A stretch of 64,000 nucleotides of DNA from NCBI GenBank assembly GCA_900074885.1, contig FJUW01000033.1, positions 821,041-885,040 on the forward strand, given 5' to 3'. This stretch comes from Rhynchosporium graminicola (Eukaryota > Ascomycota > Leotiomycetes > Helotiales > Ploettnerulaceae). Positions 27,321 through 38,897 of the stretch are shown here, in pieces (the stretch's first letter is position 1; each line of letters begins with the position of its first letter). The notes under the pieces are model-generated. The model was given only the letters and a program-made list of their open reading frames with translations. It did not search any database and had not been told where the DNA came from. The position numbers were made by a program, and so were the translations under genes.

Positions 27321-27942
27321 CTAATGACTGCTCGGCAAAGCCCGACTTCCACATCTATAACTCATCGTCTTATCATCCATACCCAGGCGTCGTAAGTCCG
27401 TCCATCCAGGCCAAATCAACAGAAGCTGTTGCTTACTCGGGGCACATTCATATTGCCTACGCAGTCAGTCATTAGCAAAAGCTCATTCTTCCCTCGAATC
27501 CAGTTTGAGGGGAGAAAAACTTACGAATACAAGACGCAGAAGACATCTCCTTTATCAGGGCCAGATGAAGATATACTGTTTTCCCATCCGTTGACCAGGT
27601 TGTCTGTTCATACCGTCAATATACGACCCCGCGTTACATAAGAGGGAGGGAGGAAAAGGGAGACAAACAGCATTGATCAAGCTCAGCGTCCATGTTCTTA
27701 CACCGACCTGTGAATCCCGGATCCAGGCAATTGTACAAGTGCCATTGGCTGCGCTTGGAGAGGTCGGTACTGTGAGGAACGTAGTCGATCGCATCAGGGA
27801 ACACAGTTCCCGCTGGCCAGAGATTGCTGAGGTCTGAACTGGCTGCGATGGCGGCTTCGATCAAGCTGGGTGAGGTTACGGCTGCTGTGTTGGCTGTTGC
27901 TGTAAGTATGATGACGAGGGTGGTTTGCATAATGGATTTCAT
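27321..27942 (-). CDS. Small secreted cysteine-containing protein (151 aa)
   Basis: Three exons splice in frame: 27702-27942, 27525-27603 and 27321-27456. The first starts with a signal peptide (MKSIMQTTLVIILTATANTAAV). The mature part contains a YNCLDPGFTG motif, NLVNGWENSISSSGPDKGD, FCVLYS, a YEC motif, WPGWTDL and a terminal SYRCG. This C...FTG...NSISS.GPDKG...C.LY...C...SYRC layout resembles families of small secreted fungal proteins with a beta/gamma-crystallin-like spacing; that resemblance is from memory and not tested. Both introns have good signals (GTAAGA...AACAG and GTAAGT...GCTAATGACTGACTGCGTAG). If the first intron is ignored the frame ends early at 27634. Function is unknown; a secreted interaction protein is plausible. 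Confidence 0.7.
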
Positions 27943-29143
27943 CTTGGTGGTTTAAAGCGTACGCTTTCGCTTGGGTTTATTTTGGTTGTGGGTTTTCGTT
28001 TGCTTTGATTTTGTTCTAAGTTACAATACGGTATTTTCTGGTCCATTCAATCTGTTGGTTTCACTCGACAGTTATACAATCAATCTGCTTGGATCAGGAG
28101 CCTCATGCTGTCCAGAATGGGGTCTCAATAGCTTGAACAATACCTTTGTGACGTCAAAGCCGGGACCTCAACTATTTCAAATCGTGTCTGAATAAGTCTA
28201 TTCTTGACTATTATCTTTGTCCCAAGTCATTGATAGAATCTAGATATAGATCCAGTTCTATAATTAGGTATCACGAGATACTGGGATTGAGTTAGTGGTC
28301 CTTCGTGTCAATGAAGTTGTTCCAGACTTGCAGAGCCACCAGGAAGCTTTATTGCCACTTGTCGAAAGCCTTTCAGATCGTTTTACAGCTAGCAGAATAA
28401 ATGAAAAGATCATCATCGTGTACAGGCTATTTCAGTAACAATGGAACAGATCCAGTGCTCGTAGTCAAATCAGCTATTTATAAAGCTAGTTAAGCGACTC
28501 AAGTCTGCTGATTGAATACTTCTTCAGAATGTCATATTCAGCCATTCCACAAAGACTCTACTGTTACGAAGCTCTGTAAGCACAGATAATAAGGGGATTG
28601 GGAAGAAATCCGTCAACACTAAAGCCAATAGCAGAAAAACAACGAGATTCAGCTGGTATCCGACGTCACGGACCACGACGGATCCTGAAACAGTGACACT
28701 CACATCCCCAGTTTCAGCACGGCAATCCTTCTCCAGACCATTCCCTATTCGTAAACGATGATTCCAAAGTCTCCTTTCGTCTGGTCTCCATGTCAGACTT
28801 GACAGCCTGTCTGTTCATCCGAACCTCACTACTGGAGGTCTAACCCCCTAGCCGAGAAGTGCAGCCTAAGCCTTACTTGAGTTCAGATGGAGACCTTGAA
28901 ACGGAGAAGATGGAATCAGTGAGGTCCCAAAAGGGAAGACGATGTCTTGAGAAGAGATCTTGAGAAGTGATGTGTGTATATGAAGATGGATGGCGCCTAA
29001 GAGAATGCTACTGCTTAGCATTCAAACTACTTTCTATTTCGCCTCTTACATTCTTTGCAAGCTGGACTTGACTGTATAACTTAAATTTTCATCTATTTAT
29101 CGTCACTGTTTTTACCCAGTCTAATCAAACACATTCTTTCATC
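27943..29143. other. Divergent promoter region of two secreted-protein genes
   Basis: This 1.2-kb gap separates the small secreted protein (-) and the propeller protein (+), so it holds both promoters. No gene is seen. Confidence 0.5.
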
Positions 29144-30507
29144 ATGCTTCAATTGTCAACTATCTTGGCTGGTCTTGCCACAGTCCTCCTCACACTCACC
29201 ATGCCACTCTCTATCCCACTCGGTACATCTGGTAAATCGCTTTCAGTTGGCGAAGATGGACAAAGTATTACCCTCGGCGGGAAGACCATCAACCTTCATC
29301 AAGCCATGAACAGCGACGTCGCTTGCGCACCAATGCAAGCAGGGCCAGGAACGAAGAAAAAGGGAGGAGGAAAAGGCAAAGGACGAGGAGCTGCTATTTC
29401 GACAAATGCAAAGACTATATACTTCATTACCAATGCCGCTGAGAACTCGATCGTTGCTCTGAAAGTTGCTATGGATGGGTCACTTTCAGAAGGATCCGTT
29501 ACACCGACTGGTGGTGCCGGGATGACTGGAGTAGACGATAAAGGAGATCCAGCAATTCCAGACTCCCTCTTCAGTCAAGGAGCTGTGAAGGTTTCAGGAA
29601 ACCACATCGTATCTGTCAACCCAGGCTCGAAAACCATCTCCATGTTCGCCATCTCAGCCACCGACTCAACAGTCCTCACAATGGTTGGTAAACCAGCCGA
29701 CACACTAGGAGAATTTCCAGTCAGCGTCGGTCTCTCAGCCTCCCTCTCCCAAGCATGTGTCGCAAACTCAGGAGCCAAAGTCGGAGTGACCTGCTTCACG
29801 ATGTGTCCCATCGTTGGACTCATGCCACTTGACACCTGTCGCCGACCCTTCGAACTCAACCAAACCACGCCTCCAGTCGGACCTTTAAACACCGTCTCCC
29901 AAGTATTCTTTAATGCGGATTCCACAAAACTCATGACCACCGTGAAAGGCGATCCAACCAAGAACAACACTTGCTTCTTATCCGTCTTCCCAGTAGAAAA
30001 CAAACTTGTTTCGACGAAAGAAACTCGTTCCTCACCAGATGGAACAGCAGTCCTCTTCGGCGCAGCACTCCTCCCAAACTCAAATGAGATATTCGTAACA
30101 GACGCCTCATTTGGAGCCGCAACACTCTCCCTTTCAGACACCAATACTGCAAGCACTTTGAAATCCACAAAAATCCTAGATCAAAAAGCGACATGCTGGG
30201 CAGCATTCTCCGAGCTCACAGCACCTCGTTCGTGACCGACATAGCAGCCAACTACCTCGTCGAAATCGATCCTACATCTGGAGACATCGTCAAGGATTTT
30301 GAATTGACGAATGGAAACTCGGGATTGATTGATCTGGTGAGCGCGGGGAGGTTCATATATGCTTTGAGTCCTGGGAATACAACGGTGGGATCTGCTGCTG
30401 CTGTCACAGTGTTTGATGTTAGTGGTGGAAGAGGCAGTGCTAAAGAGGTTCAGAATTTCAAGTTGGCTGGAGTGACGGGGTCGGCGATGGGCATGGCTTC
30501 TGTTTGA
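29144..30507 (+). pseudogene. Secreted beta-propeller protein gene with a 1-base frameshift
   Basis: The gene starts with a signal peptide (MLQLSTILAGLATVLLTL), followed by a Lys/Gly-rich stretch (GTKKKGGGKGKGRGA) and repeated beta-strand segments typical of YVTN/lactonase-like propellers (TIYFITNAAENSIVALKV, GNHIVSVNPGSKTISMFAI, SNEIFVTDASFGAATL). The first frame stops after TCWAAFSELTAPRS at 30235. The continuing propeller sequence (SFVTDIAANYLVEIDPTSGD ... TGSAMGMASV) is in another frame and stops at 30507. The switch falls near 30215-30230, where there is no room for an intron, so one base appears lost or it is a sequence error. Apart from this the gene looks intact, about 450 residues in all. 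A retrotransposon begins right at its stop codon. If the frameshift is real the last blades are lost. Confidence 0.7.
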
Positions 30508-30511
30508 TTTG
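30507..30511. repeat. Target-site duplication, left copy (ATTTG)
   Basis: ATTTG directly precedes the left LTR and is repeated after the right LTR at 36080-36084. The first A is the last base of the propeller gene's TGA stop codon. Confidence 0.85.
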
Positions 30512-30689
30512 TATCGCAAGGTTACGTTGATCTTCAGAGTAAGGCATAGAGTAGTTGAATGATGTTGGTTGTATTGCAGTACTAATTACTATAGAGAGTC
30601 GACAGAAGATATTATCTAGGAATATCCGCACGGACTATGCACGTGACTACAGTTACCTGATCTATGCTAAGACCCATATCCTCGCAACA
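30512..30689 (-). repeat. Left LTR (3' LTR of the element)
   Basis: This 178-bp sequence runs from TATCGCAAGG to CTCGCAACA. It aligns without gaps to 35902-36079 with about nine differences, all transitions. On the element strand it starts TGTTGCGAGG and ends GCGATA, so the usual terminal CA is TA. Confidence 0.93.
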
Positions 30690-30699
30690 CACCCCTCTA

Positions 30700-33600
30700 T
30701 AGAGATACTATAAAGTCGGTAACTTCTATAGGTACAAGTGATCCAATTTCCTATAATTAGTCGATTATACTATCGTATGCGTACGTATAGTAATACCCCT
30801 GGAGACTAGAACCATGCCTCGATATCACGTGAACTAGATAAACCCTAGGTTCCGTAATTCCTTCAAGATAGTCTGCCTTCCCGATTGATATCTATACCCC
30901 TTATTCTAGGTGTAAAACAGTTATATTCAGTATTACTATAAAGGCCTTAAGGTCTTATGGGCCAAGTAGTTTAGTAAAACTATCTGCCGCGTTCTCTTTT
31001 GAGGGTATATACCAAGGGTCTAAATGACCTCTAGCGACCTCTTAGTAAAAGTAGTAGAATTTAATATCGATATGCTTAGTATACTAGTGTAATTCAGGGT
31101 TCTCTGATAGAGATAACGCTCCCTAATTATCGTACTGTATCTCTATACTTCTAGAGTCTAGCTTATTATAGCCTAGCTCCTTTAGTACTTGACGTATCCA
31201 TAAAGCTTCTCTAGTAAAGGCGTATATAGCTATATACTCTGCTTCCGTAGAGGTAAGAGCTATAGTAGTCTATCGCTTTGAAATAGCTGAGAAAACACCT
31301 CTTATAAGGAAGAAATAGACTCCGGTATATAATACTCTATTAATTCGGTTACCGGCCTAATTAGAGTTATAGAAACCTCTTAATTTCATCTTCTCTCTAT
31401 CGGTAACGTCTCCTCTATAAGTCGTAGTATAGTACTTCGTACCTTATAGGTACGCAAGTACTCTCTTAGCGCTCGTAAGGTATTAAGGTGATAGATTTAT
31501 TAGAAATTATAATAGTATAGAGTAGTAGTATAGTATATCCTAGCGAGTATGAGCTAGGTACTATAAACTACTATAAAGCTATTAATATAGCTTGATTTCT
31601 TATAAAGTAGCTACTCCCTTGAATTTGACTATAGAAACCTCTGAACTAGTAGTAAAGGGCGTATCAGCGCTCTTATAGTTAGTTATTCTAAATTGATCTA
31701 ATATCTTATCGATATACGCATCTTAGTAAAGAGAAATCGTCTTCTTCTCTCTATTACGTATAATTCTGACGCTAAGGAAGTATTTAGCTAGTCTAGCTAG
31801 TAGAATATCGAATATAGTGAGAATCTTCTTCTTAAGCTCTTTAAGAGCTATTCTAGCCTTTAAGATAACTAGAAAATCGTCGACATAGGTAACGATAATT
31901 ATTCTAGTTTCTCGGTTAATATATACGTAATTATTAGTTTATAAAGGTATAAAGTCGATAATACTGAACTCCTTACGTAAGGTCTCTTGCTAGAGACGTG
32001 GAGACTGCTTCAGACCGTATAGAGCCTTTAGTAAGAGTATATATTTATCGTCTATAAGTCTACGCCTAAATTATCTATAAAATAGCGGTAATTTAACGTA
32101 TATCTAGGTATCGGCTTTACTATATAAGAATACTGTTACTACATTAAACTATTCGACTTCTAAGTCGTACTCCGCCGTAACTACTAAGCCTATCTTCTAA
32201 GTAGAAGATTTATAGACTCTAGTATACGTCTAATCGTAATCGTGACTAAATCGTTATATATAACCTTAGACTATAAATCTGACCTTATATTTATTGATTT
32301 TACTATCTATATCTCTCTTAGTCTTGAAAACTAGACGAGAACCTAGTACTCTATACCCTTTTAGTATATTAGAGCGACTTATAGTCTTCTAAGTCGACTT
32401 CTCTTTAAGAGATTAGTATTCCTTAATAATCGCTTTCTTCTATTCTAGCTAATTAGCTCTCTTTATAGCCTGATCTAAAGTAGTCGGATTATCTAAGAAT
32501 AGAGACTCTTCTTGAGCTATATAAAAGGCGAGTCGATACTAACTAGTACTCTCTAGTACTTCTTCTAATAGAGAGATAGCATAGGAGTAGCTATTATTTA
32601 GTTCCGGGGTTACCTTAGGCGTCGAAATTAGAGTCGGATTCGGATTATTACAGCTAGAGTATATAGCCCTAAGGACGTACTCCGGCATATAGTTCTTAGA
32701 TCCAAGAGGCTTACTACGCTTCTTTTATATGGTAATTTACTCCGGAATATCGACCTCTAGTGCTAGAACTTCGTCCTTAACTATAGACTCGGTATCTTCC
32801 GTACTATCGATTTCGACTTCGGAATCCTCGTCTTAGCTTATGATACCTATATCAGGAGTAATAGCGCTAGTAACCTCGACGTCTTGATTTTAACTTAAAG
32901 TATCGATAGAATCATCACCCCTAGTTTGAGGTACTATTATAGCGTCTTCTTCGTGAGGTTCTATAACTAAACCGTCTTCATCAAATCGTAGATAAGAGGT
33001 ACGAACTACCTTTCTATTAACTAGGTATCTATAGATATTATAACCTTCAAATCCTATCAGAATACCCTTTTCAGCTCTAGGAGCTACCTTATAGCTCTGG
33101 ACTCTCTTCTCCTTATTAATTAGTATAAAGACAGGATATCCTAATACACGGAGATACTTAATAGAAGAAGTATAGTTCACTCCTAGTTTAATATCGTCCT
33201 AGAAGCACTTAAAAGGAGTCTTCCCTTCTACTCTAGAAGTAGAGGTAAGGTTAGCGATATGAATATAAGCGAGTAGAATTTCCGGCTATATATAGTCAGG
33301 TATATTCTGATCTACTATAACTATACGTACCTTCTCGATAATCGTATATATAGAGCGTTTAGCTCTTCCATCTTACTCTAGAGTATACGGAGTAGACTCC
33401 TCTAGTAGTATTCTAAGGTGATTAGTAAGCTCTTTCATCTAAGAGGGAGAGTACTCCTTGCCCCCGTTATATCTCTATACCTTAATTTTGCAGTAATACT
33501 ATATTTCGGCTAACTTGATTAGCTTTTGATTAGCTAGGTATACATCCGACTTCTTAGCGTAAGTAAAAGCCTACTTTCCAGTCGAATAGGCGCATAAGAA

Positions 33601-34110
33601 GATAGAGGCGTAAGAGTGACTATTCAGAGCCTTAGGTTTAAGGTGTACTATATCTATATAGATTTTATCTATTGATCTAGTAGGTCATGCACGTGCTGAC
33701 ACCTTATTAACTTTCTGAATAGGTCGGCTTTTCTTATATAGTACGCAAAGATAAGTTCTACTAGTCTTAAGCTCTATAAACTTTATACTAGTAACTATAG
33801 ATTAAGTGCGTCGTACTACGTTAAAGCTAGCGTAACATATACGTCTGTACTAAAGCTCTATATCGACTGTAGCTTGCTCTACTGCTATAGGTAAGCTTAA
33901 ACCCGGAAGGCTAGCGTACCCCGCGCCGGAGGTCTCCTTAATAATAAACAGATCTTCGTCAATTATATAGATCTCCTTCTCCTTAGAAGTATAGAGAACA
34001 GAATTGCGTAAATAACCTCCTAATTTATTTAATTTAGAACCGGAGTATAGGCAGACTAGAGACTGCGGGATATATAGTGTATTATAGCACTCTAATATAC
34101 GCACTATACT
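30700..34110 (-). pseudogene. Decayed copia pol region
   Basis: Recognisable remnants are RNase H (TSTEAEYIA, about 31225-31253), reverse transcriptase (IIIVTYVDDFLVI, about 31863-31905), the integrase C-terminal segment SIKYLRVLGYPVFILINKEK (32890-33180), where APRAEKGILIGFEGYNIYRY is typical of copia, and a pre-integrase segment with SGSKLNKLGGYLRNSVLY (33850-34104). In-frame stops, mostly TAG/TAA, interrupt all of them. Confidence 0.85.
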
Positions 34111-35901
34111 ATCGGTCTTTATCGCCTTAATCGTATAACTTCTAATCCCGGTAGGGCGTAACAGCCTATTAATAGTAAGTATATAGGGTAAGTTGTTTTT
34201 TAGCGTATATAAGGTAAATTTGGAAAGGTCGTTAGATATATGCTCCGTAGCGCCGGTATCGAAGAGCTATCGTGACTTATTATGGTGAGAGAATATAGCT
34301 ATGGAAGCCGTAATAGTAGGGAAATATAGTAAAAGGGCTACGCTGAAGATACTACTATCGTCGGAATCGTTATCCTTCTTCTTTCTACTACTAGTCTTCT
34401 TCTTATTAGTCTTACTCTCTCCCTCCTTCTTCTTTAGCTATTCGGTATGCGGGATCTACTTCTTTCCAGACTTCTCCTTAAACTCCTTCTTCTTCTGCTT
34501 ATTAATAATAAAACAGTTCTCTAGAGTATACTTTAGCGACGTCTATTTGTAGTGCTTATAAGTCGGCTTAGTATCCTTACTAGCCGGCTTAGTAGCTCCT
34601 CCGCCGCTTCCTTTCTTAGGTATAGACTTATTACCGTATAAAGCTTAACCTACTATCTTTCTAGTAGAGTCACTCGCTCTTGCCTCGTTAGTGATATCTT
34701 CGATTAAACTAACTAAAGTTACTCCTAATTTAGCTTTCTCGGTCGTATCTAGGTTATTACTAGAAGAAACTCTTAAGAGAGAACGTTATCTTTCAGCCTA
34801 TATAGGCTACTTCTCTGAAACTACGGTAATAAATATAATTAGATACTATACCGAAGGTAGAGCTATTATCAAAGTCTCTAATTTGATAATTAAGAGCTTA
34901 AAAGCGATAATAAACTTCTCTAAGGAGTTGAAATCGTTATACTAGAGCTTAATATAATCTTATATAGCGTTATATACTAGTATATTGCCACCTCTTTCGT
35001 ACTGCGCCTATAAGGCCTCCCATATATCTAATACGGTGGTTTTACTAGTTATATGCGCGAGAGGTCCGGCCTTGCAATTCAACGTGATTACTAGCTTCAT
35101 TTGACTCTCTCTAGACTCCTAATCTTACTACTTCTTAAGTGCTTTATCGTCGACCTCGTCGTCCTATTCGTCTACCTCTTTAGGCACGTAGTCACGAGAT
35201 TTAATATTAAGAAACTTACTGATTCTATTAGTTTTAGTAATATTTAATACCTTATCTCTCTATTCCGTGTAGTTCTCTCCTCCCTTAAGCTTATAGCTAT
35301 CTGCCAAGTTCAAAGACGTAGAGCTACTTATCTTCTTGCGTTTATACGGCTCTTCTAGCGTAGTCGTAGTGATAGGTTCCGATTCCGGGTCTTCCGGATC
35401 CTCTGGATAGTCCTAGGACATCGAATTAGCGTCTGCAGAGGGTAAATCGGGTATATTTTAAGTCCTGGGGACTTAGGTGAGTTCCGGCGCTAGCGCGGAA
35501 GACTCTGCACCTCGAGATGCGATAATTTCGGAATCGTCGACTTTGACTACTATACAAGTACAAGTATTGAGTACTATACGGTTTGTTTATAGTATTGAAG
35601 ACTCTAAAGACTCTTTAATAGAGCTAGAGTTGTCGGAGTACACTTCTTCGACTTCTTCTAATAATAGCGTAGGTGCGACAGCTGAAGAACTCTCTCTACT
35701 AGCACTCTGCGCGACTGTATTTACTATAGAAAGACGCGCTAGTTTGACTAACTATACGCGTATACTGTACCTTAATCGGAAGCTCGCAACTTGAATCTCT
35801 ACCCTTGGTACTAAGAAACAGTTCGACGCTTACTATCAAGAATCATAGTACTATTGCTTCTTTGAGTACTACTCTACTTCTGGCTATCGGGGCTCATAAC
35901 C
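34111..35901 (-). pseudogene. Decayed copia gag and leader region
   Basis: From position in the element this should hold gag, next to the 5' LTR on the right. Protein similarity is too eroded to be sure. The segment 35477-35794 is less AT-rich and open on the plus strand, but its Ser/Thr-rich translation is probably a shadow. Confidence 0.5.
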
Positions 35902-36079
35902 TATCGCAAGATTACGTTGATCTTCAGAGTAAGGCATAGAGTAGTTAAATGATATTAGTTGCATTGCAGTACTAATTACTATGGAGAGTCGACAGAAGAT
36001 ATTATCTAGGAATATCCGCACGGACTATGCACGTGACTACAGTCACCTGATCCATGCCAAGACCCATATCCTCGCAACA
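35902..36079 (-). repeat. Right LTR (5' LTR of the element)
   Basis: This 178-bp copy starts TATCGCAAGA and ends CTCGCAACA. Relative to the left copy it carries A for G and C for T at scattered sites only. Confidence 0.93.
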
Positions 36080-36084
36080 ATTTG
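36080..36084. repeat. Target-site duplication, right copy (ATTTG)
   Basis: ATTTG directly follows the right LTR and matches 30507-30511. Confidence 0.85.
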
Positions 36085-36399
36085 TTTGTTTCTTAGCGGA
36101 ACTAGCCACTTCCCCGAGTGGCCAGCGCCATCCTTTTCTCCCCACTCCACTATGCCTCTCTCTGGGCGGCATCCACGGTAGTGGCCCCCGGGAGGGCCAG
36201 CCGAGCGTCACATCAAATGAACAATAAGAATAAGACGCTGATTTCTGCAAAGTATTGATGAGCTCGTGTCGTGAGGAGGAAAATACACTTGTATTAATGT
36301 TGGTAGTCTGGCTAATCGGACGCAGACTAGAATACCAAAGAATAAAAACTAAACTTCTCCACAATTTGGCATTGCTGAACTGGTTGCTCTGAAAGTTGA

Positions 36400-36836
36400 T
36401 TACTTGAAACCCGGTTTGATTACAATCGCAAAATTAAATGGCAGCGAAACGACATCGTCAAATAACATCAACAGATTTAATTGACTTTGAAAAGGGATTC
36501 CGATAAGTTCCTTTAAAGAATTTATTGATCCTGAGAACAGCTCTACCGCATCCAAACTCTCGAAAGAGTATCCGTAGTGGGATGTGATGTATTCTCCAAG
36601 TGCAGTGCTTTGGTACATAATCCAAAGCACATTGCCCCCAAAGCCATTTCTTCTTGGAACACTTGTGAGGGCCTATAGAGAAGTGGGAACCTTTTCTTAG
36701 GCGTGACAAAAATGGTTCCTGGGGCAAGCGGGAGAAAGAAGTCCAGGGAAGTCGGAATAGGTCCAGATTGGAATGTCACCACATCACCCATTATAAAAAG
36801 ATTTTGTTGTATTTTGGCGTTGAATTCAGATCTCAT
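36400..36836 (-). pseudogene. Unrecognised protein-like sequence in two frames
   Basis: Reading from 36836, one frame gives a plausible N-terminal part (GDVVTFQSGPIPTSLDFFLP, FVTPKKRFPLLYR). An overlapping +1 frame continues with ALGEYITSHYGYSFESLDAV, IGIPFQSQLNLLMLFDDVV and ends FNFAIVIKPGFK at 36400. No clean intron joins them, so this may be a broken gene or a misread intron. I recognise no family. It lies just beyond the retrotransposon. Confidence 0.25.
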
Positions 36837-36949
36837 TGCCAGAGAATATGCACAGAGCCCATGTGTAGTGCAACGCTAAAGTCCTCTGCCAGAACTCATG
36901 ATCATCCCAACCCCAAAGAAACCCAAAGCAAAACCCGCGAACCGAAAGC

Positions 36950-37844
36950 TTAGATGGTGGTCTCGTATGCGATAGGAACGACGGTCTCTGGTACATTGTC
37001 CTTCATCGAAATAGTGCGTGCCTCTCTTGGCATCAATGGTTGTCTCTTCAAGTGAACGTGGGTACCATCTGTCTTCGACTGCTTCTTCAACTCGGCGTTC
37101 TTCTTGACACGACGGACGAACTCCTCTCGGGATCTCGACAGGTTGATGTGCTCAATTCGGAGGTTGACGCGCTTCTCAATGTAACGGTGCTTGACCTTCT
37201 TGTAGAGGATGACACCGACGGCGGACTTGGTTACGTTATAGATAACTCCGGTCTGTAACCACGAAGTCAGCGAATTGTCGAATTATTCTTTGCCGAAAAT
37301 GACAGCAATACAAGAGGATTACGTACCTTGCCACTGTGACTCTTATGAGGCATACTGTTATCTTCGTCAGTATATGTTCATCTTGTTCGTATTTATGGTG
37401 TGTGAAGATTCCCAAGTTGTTCTGCTGACCCCTAGGCTGCCACCATCAAGTATCCCTAACCAGCCCTACGAGTTGCGATTGTGAATCAAAAGAGATGTAA
37501 GTATGTGACTTACCCCTTCTGAACAGCACCATTTGCCTTGATATCAACAATATCTCCAACCCTATGCAAAGTCAATTCCCGTCCACCGCACATTCCAGGC
37601 GCATTCCAACTCACTTGTATGTTCTCAAGTATGTGCTCAGCTTGATCATACCCTTCTTGCGGAAATCGCGGCTGAAAGCATACTGGGAAAATGGTTAGAA
37701 TGTGCCATAATGATTGCAGGACATGCAGAATCGAGGTTGACGTCGTGTAATCGTATGATTTTAATCGAATTGCGACGCAACAAGGACGATTCTGGAAGTG
37801 TTACGTACCCGAGTACCGGCGCGGAGACCTGCTGGATGACCCAT
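36950..37844 (-). CDS. rpl21: 60S ribosomal protein L21 (eL21)
   Basis: This is a structural protein of the large ribosomal subunit. Five exons splice exactly: 37809-37844, 37615-37682, 37514-37561, 37327-37354 and 36950-37252. They give 160 residues, the same length as yeast eL21. The sequence begins MGHPAGLRAGTR, continues YAFSRDFRKKGMIKLSTYL, VGDIVDIKANGAVQKG and MPHKSHSGK, and ends VVPIAYETTI, all as in the family. Intron-rich 5' ends with mini-exons are common in fungal ribosomal protein genes. It is divergent from the RPS9 gene and shares a short promoter with it. Confidence 0.97.
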
Positions 37845-38081
37845 CTTGACTTATTTATCGTCGTTGGCGTCGAGATGGTAGTGGTTGATTTCGGAATTGA
37901 AGCAGGTCGTTCGGCATGGTCTCCAAAATTCGTTGTGTGCTGTTGCGCTCGGCAGGATAAAAGTTATTCCATTAGCTCCGAAATCCGAAAAGCGGACACT
38001 AGCGCCCACAGTACAATTTCCAATTCCAAGAGGCACCTTGAGATAGCACACTTCCTTCGACAAACATCCAACAACACCACG
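37845..38081. promoter_or_regulatory. Shared promoter of RPL21 and RPS9
   Basis: Only 237 bp separate the two divergent ribosomal-protein start codons. It should drive balanced expression of one large-subunit and one small-subunit protein. I cannot name the bound factors. Confidence 0.7.
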
Positions 38082-38897
38082 ATGCCACCAGTCTCCTACT
38101 CCAAGACCTACAAGGTCCCAAGAAGACGTAAGTCAGCGAATTTTATCCCCTTCGACCTCTGCAGATGGATGCACGGCCTCTCGGTGGAAGGCAGTCGAAG
38201 ACAATTGCGATGCGCATCGCATCTGCAGCACAGATCACTTTTGCTAACTTCTTGTAGCTTTCGAGGCTGCTCGTTTGTAAGTTGGCCACTGTTCATGAGC
38301 TTGTCTCTGTACATGTCACTGATTATGTCCTAGGGACTCTGAGTTGAAGATTGTTGGCGAGTATGGACTCCGTAACAAGCGTGAGGTCTGGCGTGTCCAG
38401 CTCACCCTCTCTAAGATTCGTCGTGCTGCTCGGTATGAACCCCCCTGCAGATTCGTAAACTGCAGCTGACACATAACAGTCAACTGCTCACCCTTGACGA
38501 GAAGGACCCCAAGCGACTCTTCGAAGGAAATGCCCTCATTCGCCGTCTCGTACGTGTAGGTGTTCTTGACGAGGCCAGAATGAAGCTCGATTACGTCTTG
38601 GCCTTGAAGATTGAGGATTTCTTGGAGCGTCGCCTCCAGACCTGTGTGTACAAGCTCGGTCTCGCCAAGTCCATCCATCACGCCCGTGTCCTCATCCGTC
38701 AGAGACACATCCGTGTCGGAAAGCAAATCGTCAACGTCCCGTCTTTCGTTGTCCGTCTTGACTCCCAGAAGCACATCGATTTCGCCCTTAGCTCGCCATT
38801 CGGAGGTGGACGTCCTGGTCGTGTTCGCCGCAAGAAGGCCAAGGCTGCCGAGAAGAAGGATGGTGGTGATGATGGAGACGATGATGATGAGGAATAG
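38082..38897 (+). CDS. rps9: 40S ribosomal protein S9 (uS4)
   Basis: This is a small-subunit ribosomal protein that binds 18S rRNA. Four exons fit: 38082-38127, 38258-38276 (a 19-nt exon), 38334-38432 and 38480-38897, giving 193 residues. The N-terminus is [18 protein letters not shown]. The S4 RNA-binding core is seen as [20 protein letters not shown]. The C-terminus is acidic ([12 protein letters not shown]), more acidic than in yeast. It converges with SLU7 and diverges from RPL21. Confidence 0.97.

Larger units (their letters stand above)
30512..36079 (-). mobile_element. Full-length degenerate Ty1/copia LTR retrotransposon
   Basis: The element is 5568 bp with two 178-bp LTRs flanked by ATTTG duplications. 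Its coding remnants are on the minus strand in copia order reading from the right: gag-like region, pre-integrase segment (about 33850-34104), integrase tail (32890-33180), reverse transcriptase with YVDD at 31876-31887, and RNase H with STEAEY near 31235-31253. Every domain is broken by stops. The interior is rich in TpA and very poor in CpA/TpG; for example 31501-31560 has no CA and over a dozen TA. That is the pattern left by repeat-induced point mutation. It cannot encode active proteins. Insertion is at the end of the propeller gene. Confidence 0.93.

Noticed and set aside
31200..35400. AT-rich interior considered as a separate gene desert or centromere-like block
   Set aside because: Flanking LTRs, target duplication and copia motifs explain it as one RIP-damaged element.
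35477..35794. Plus-strand Ser/Thr-rich frame inside the retrotransposon
   Set aside because: The element's genes are on the minus strand and the frame shows no gag or other similarity.
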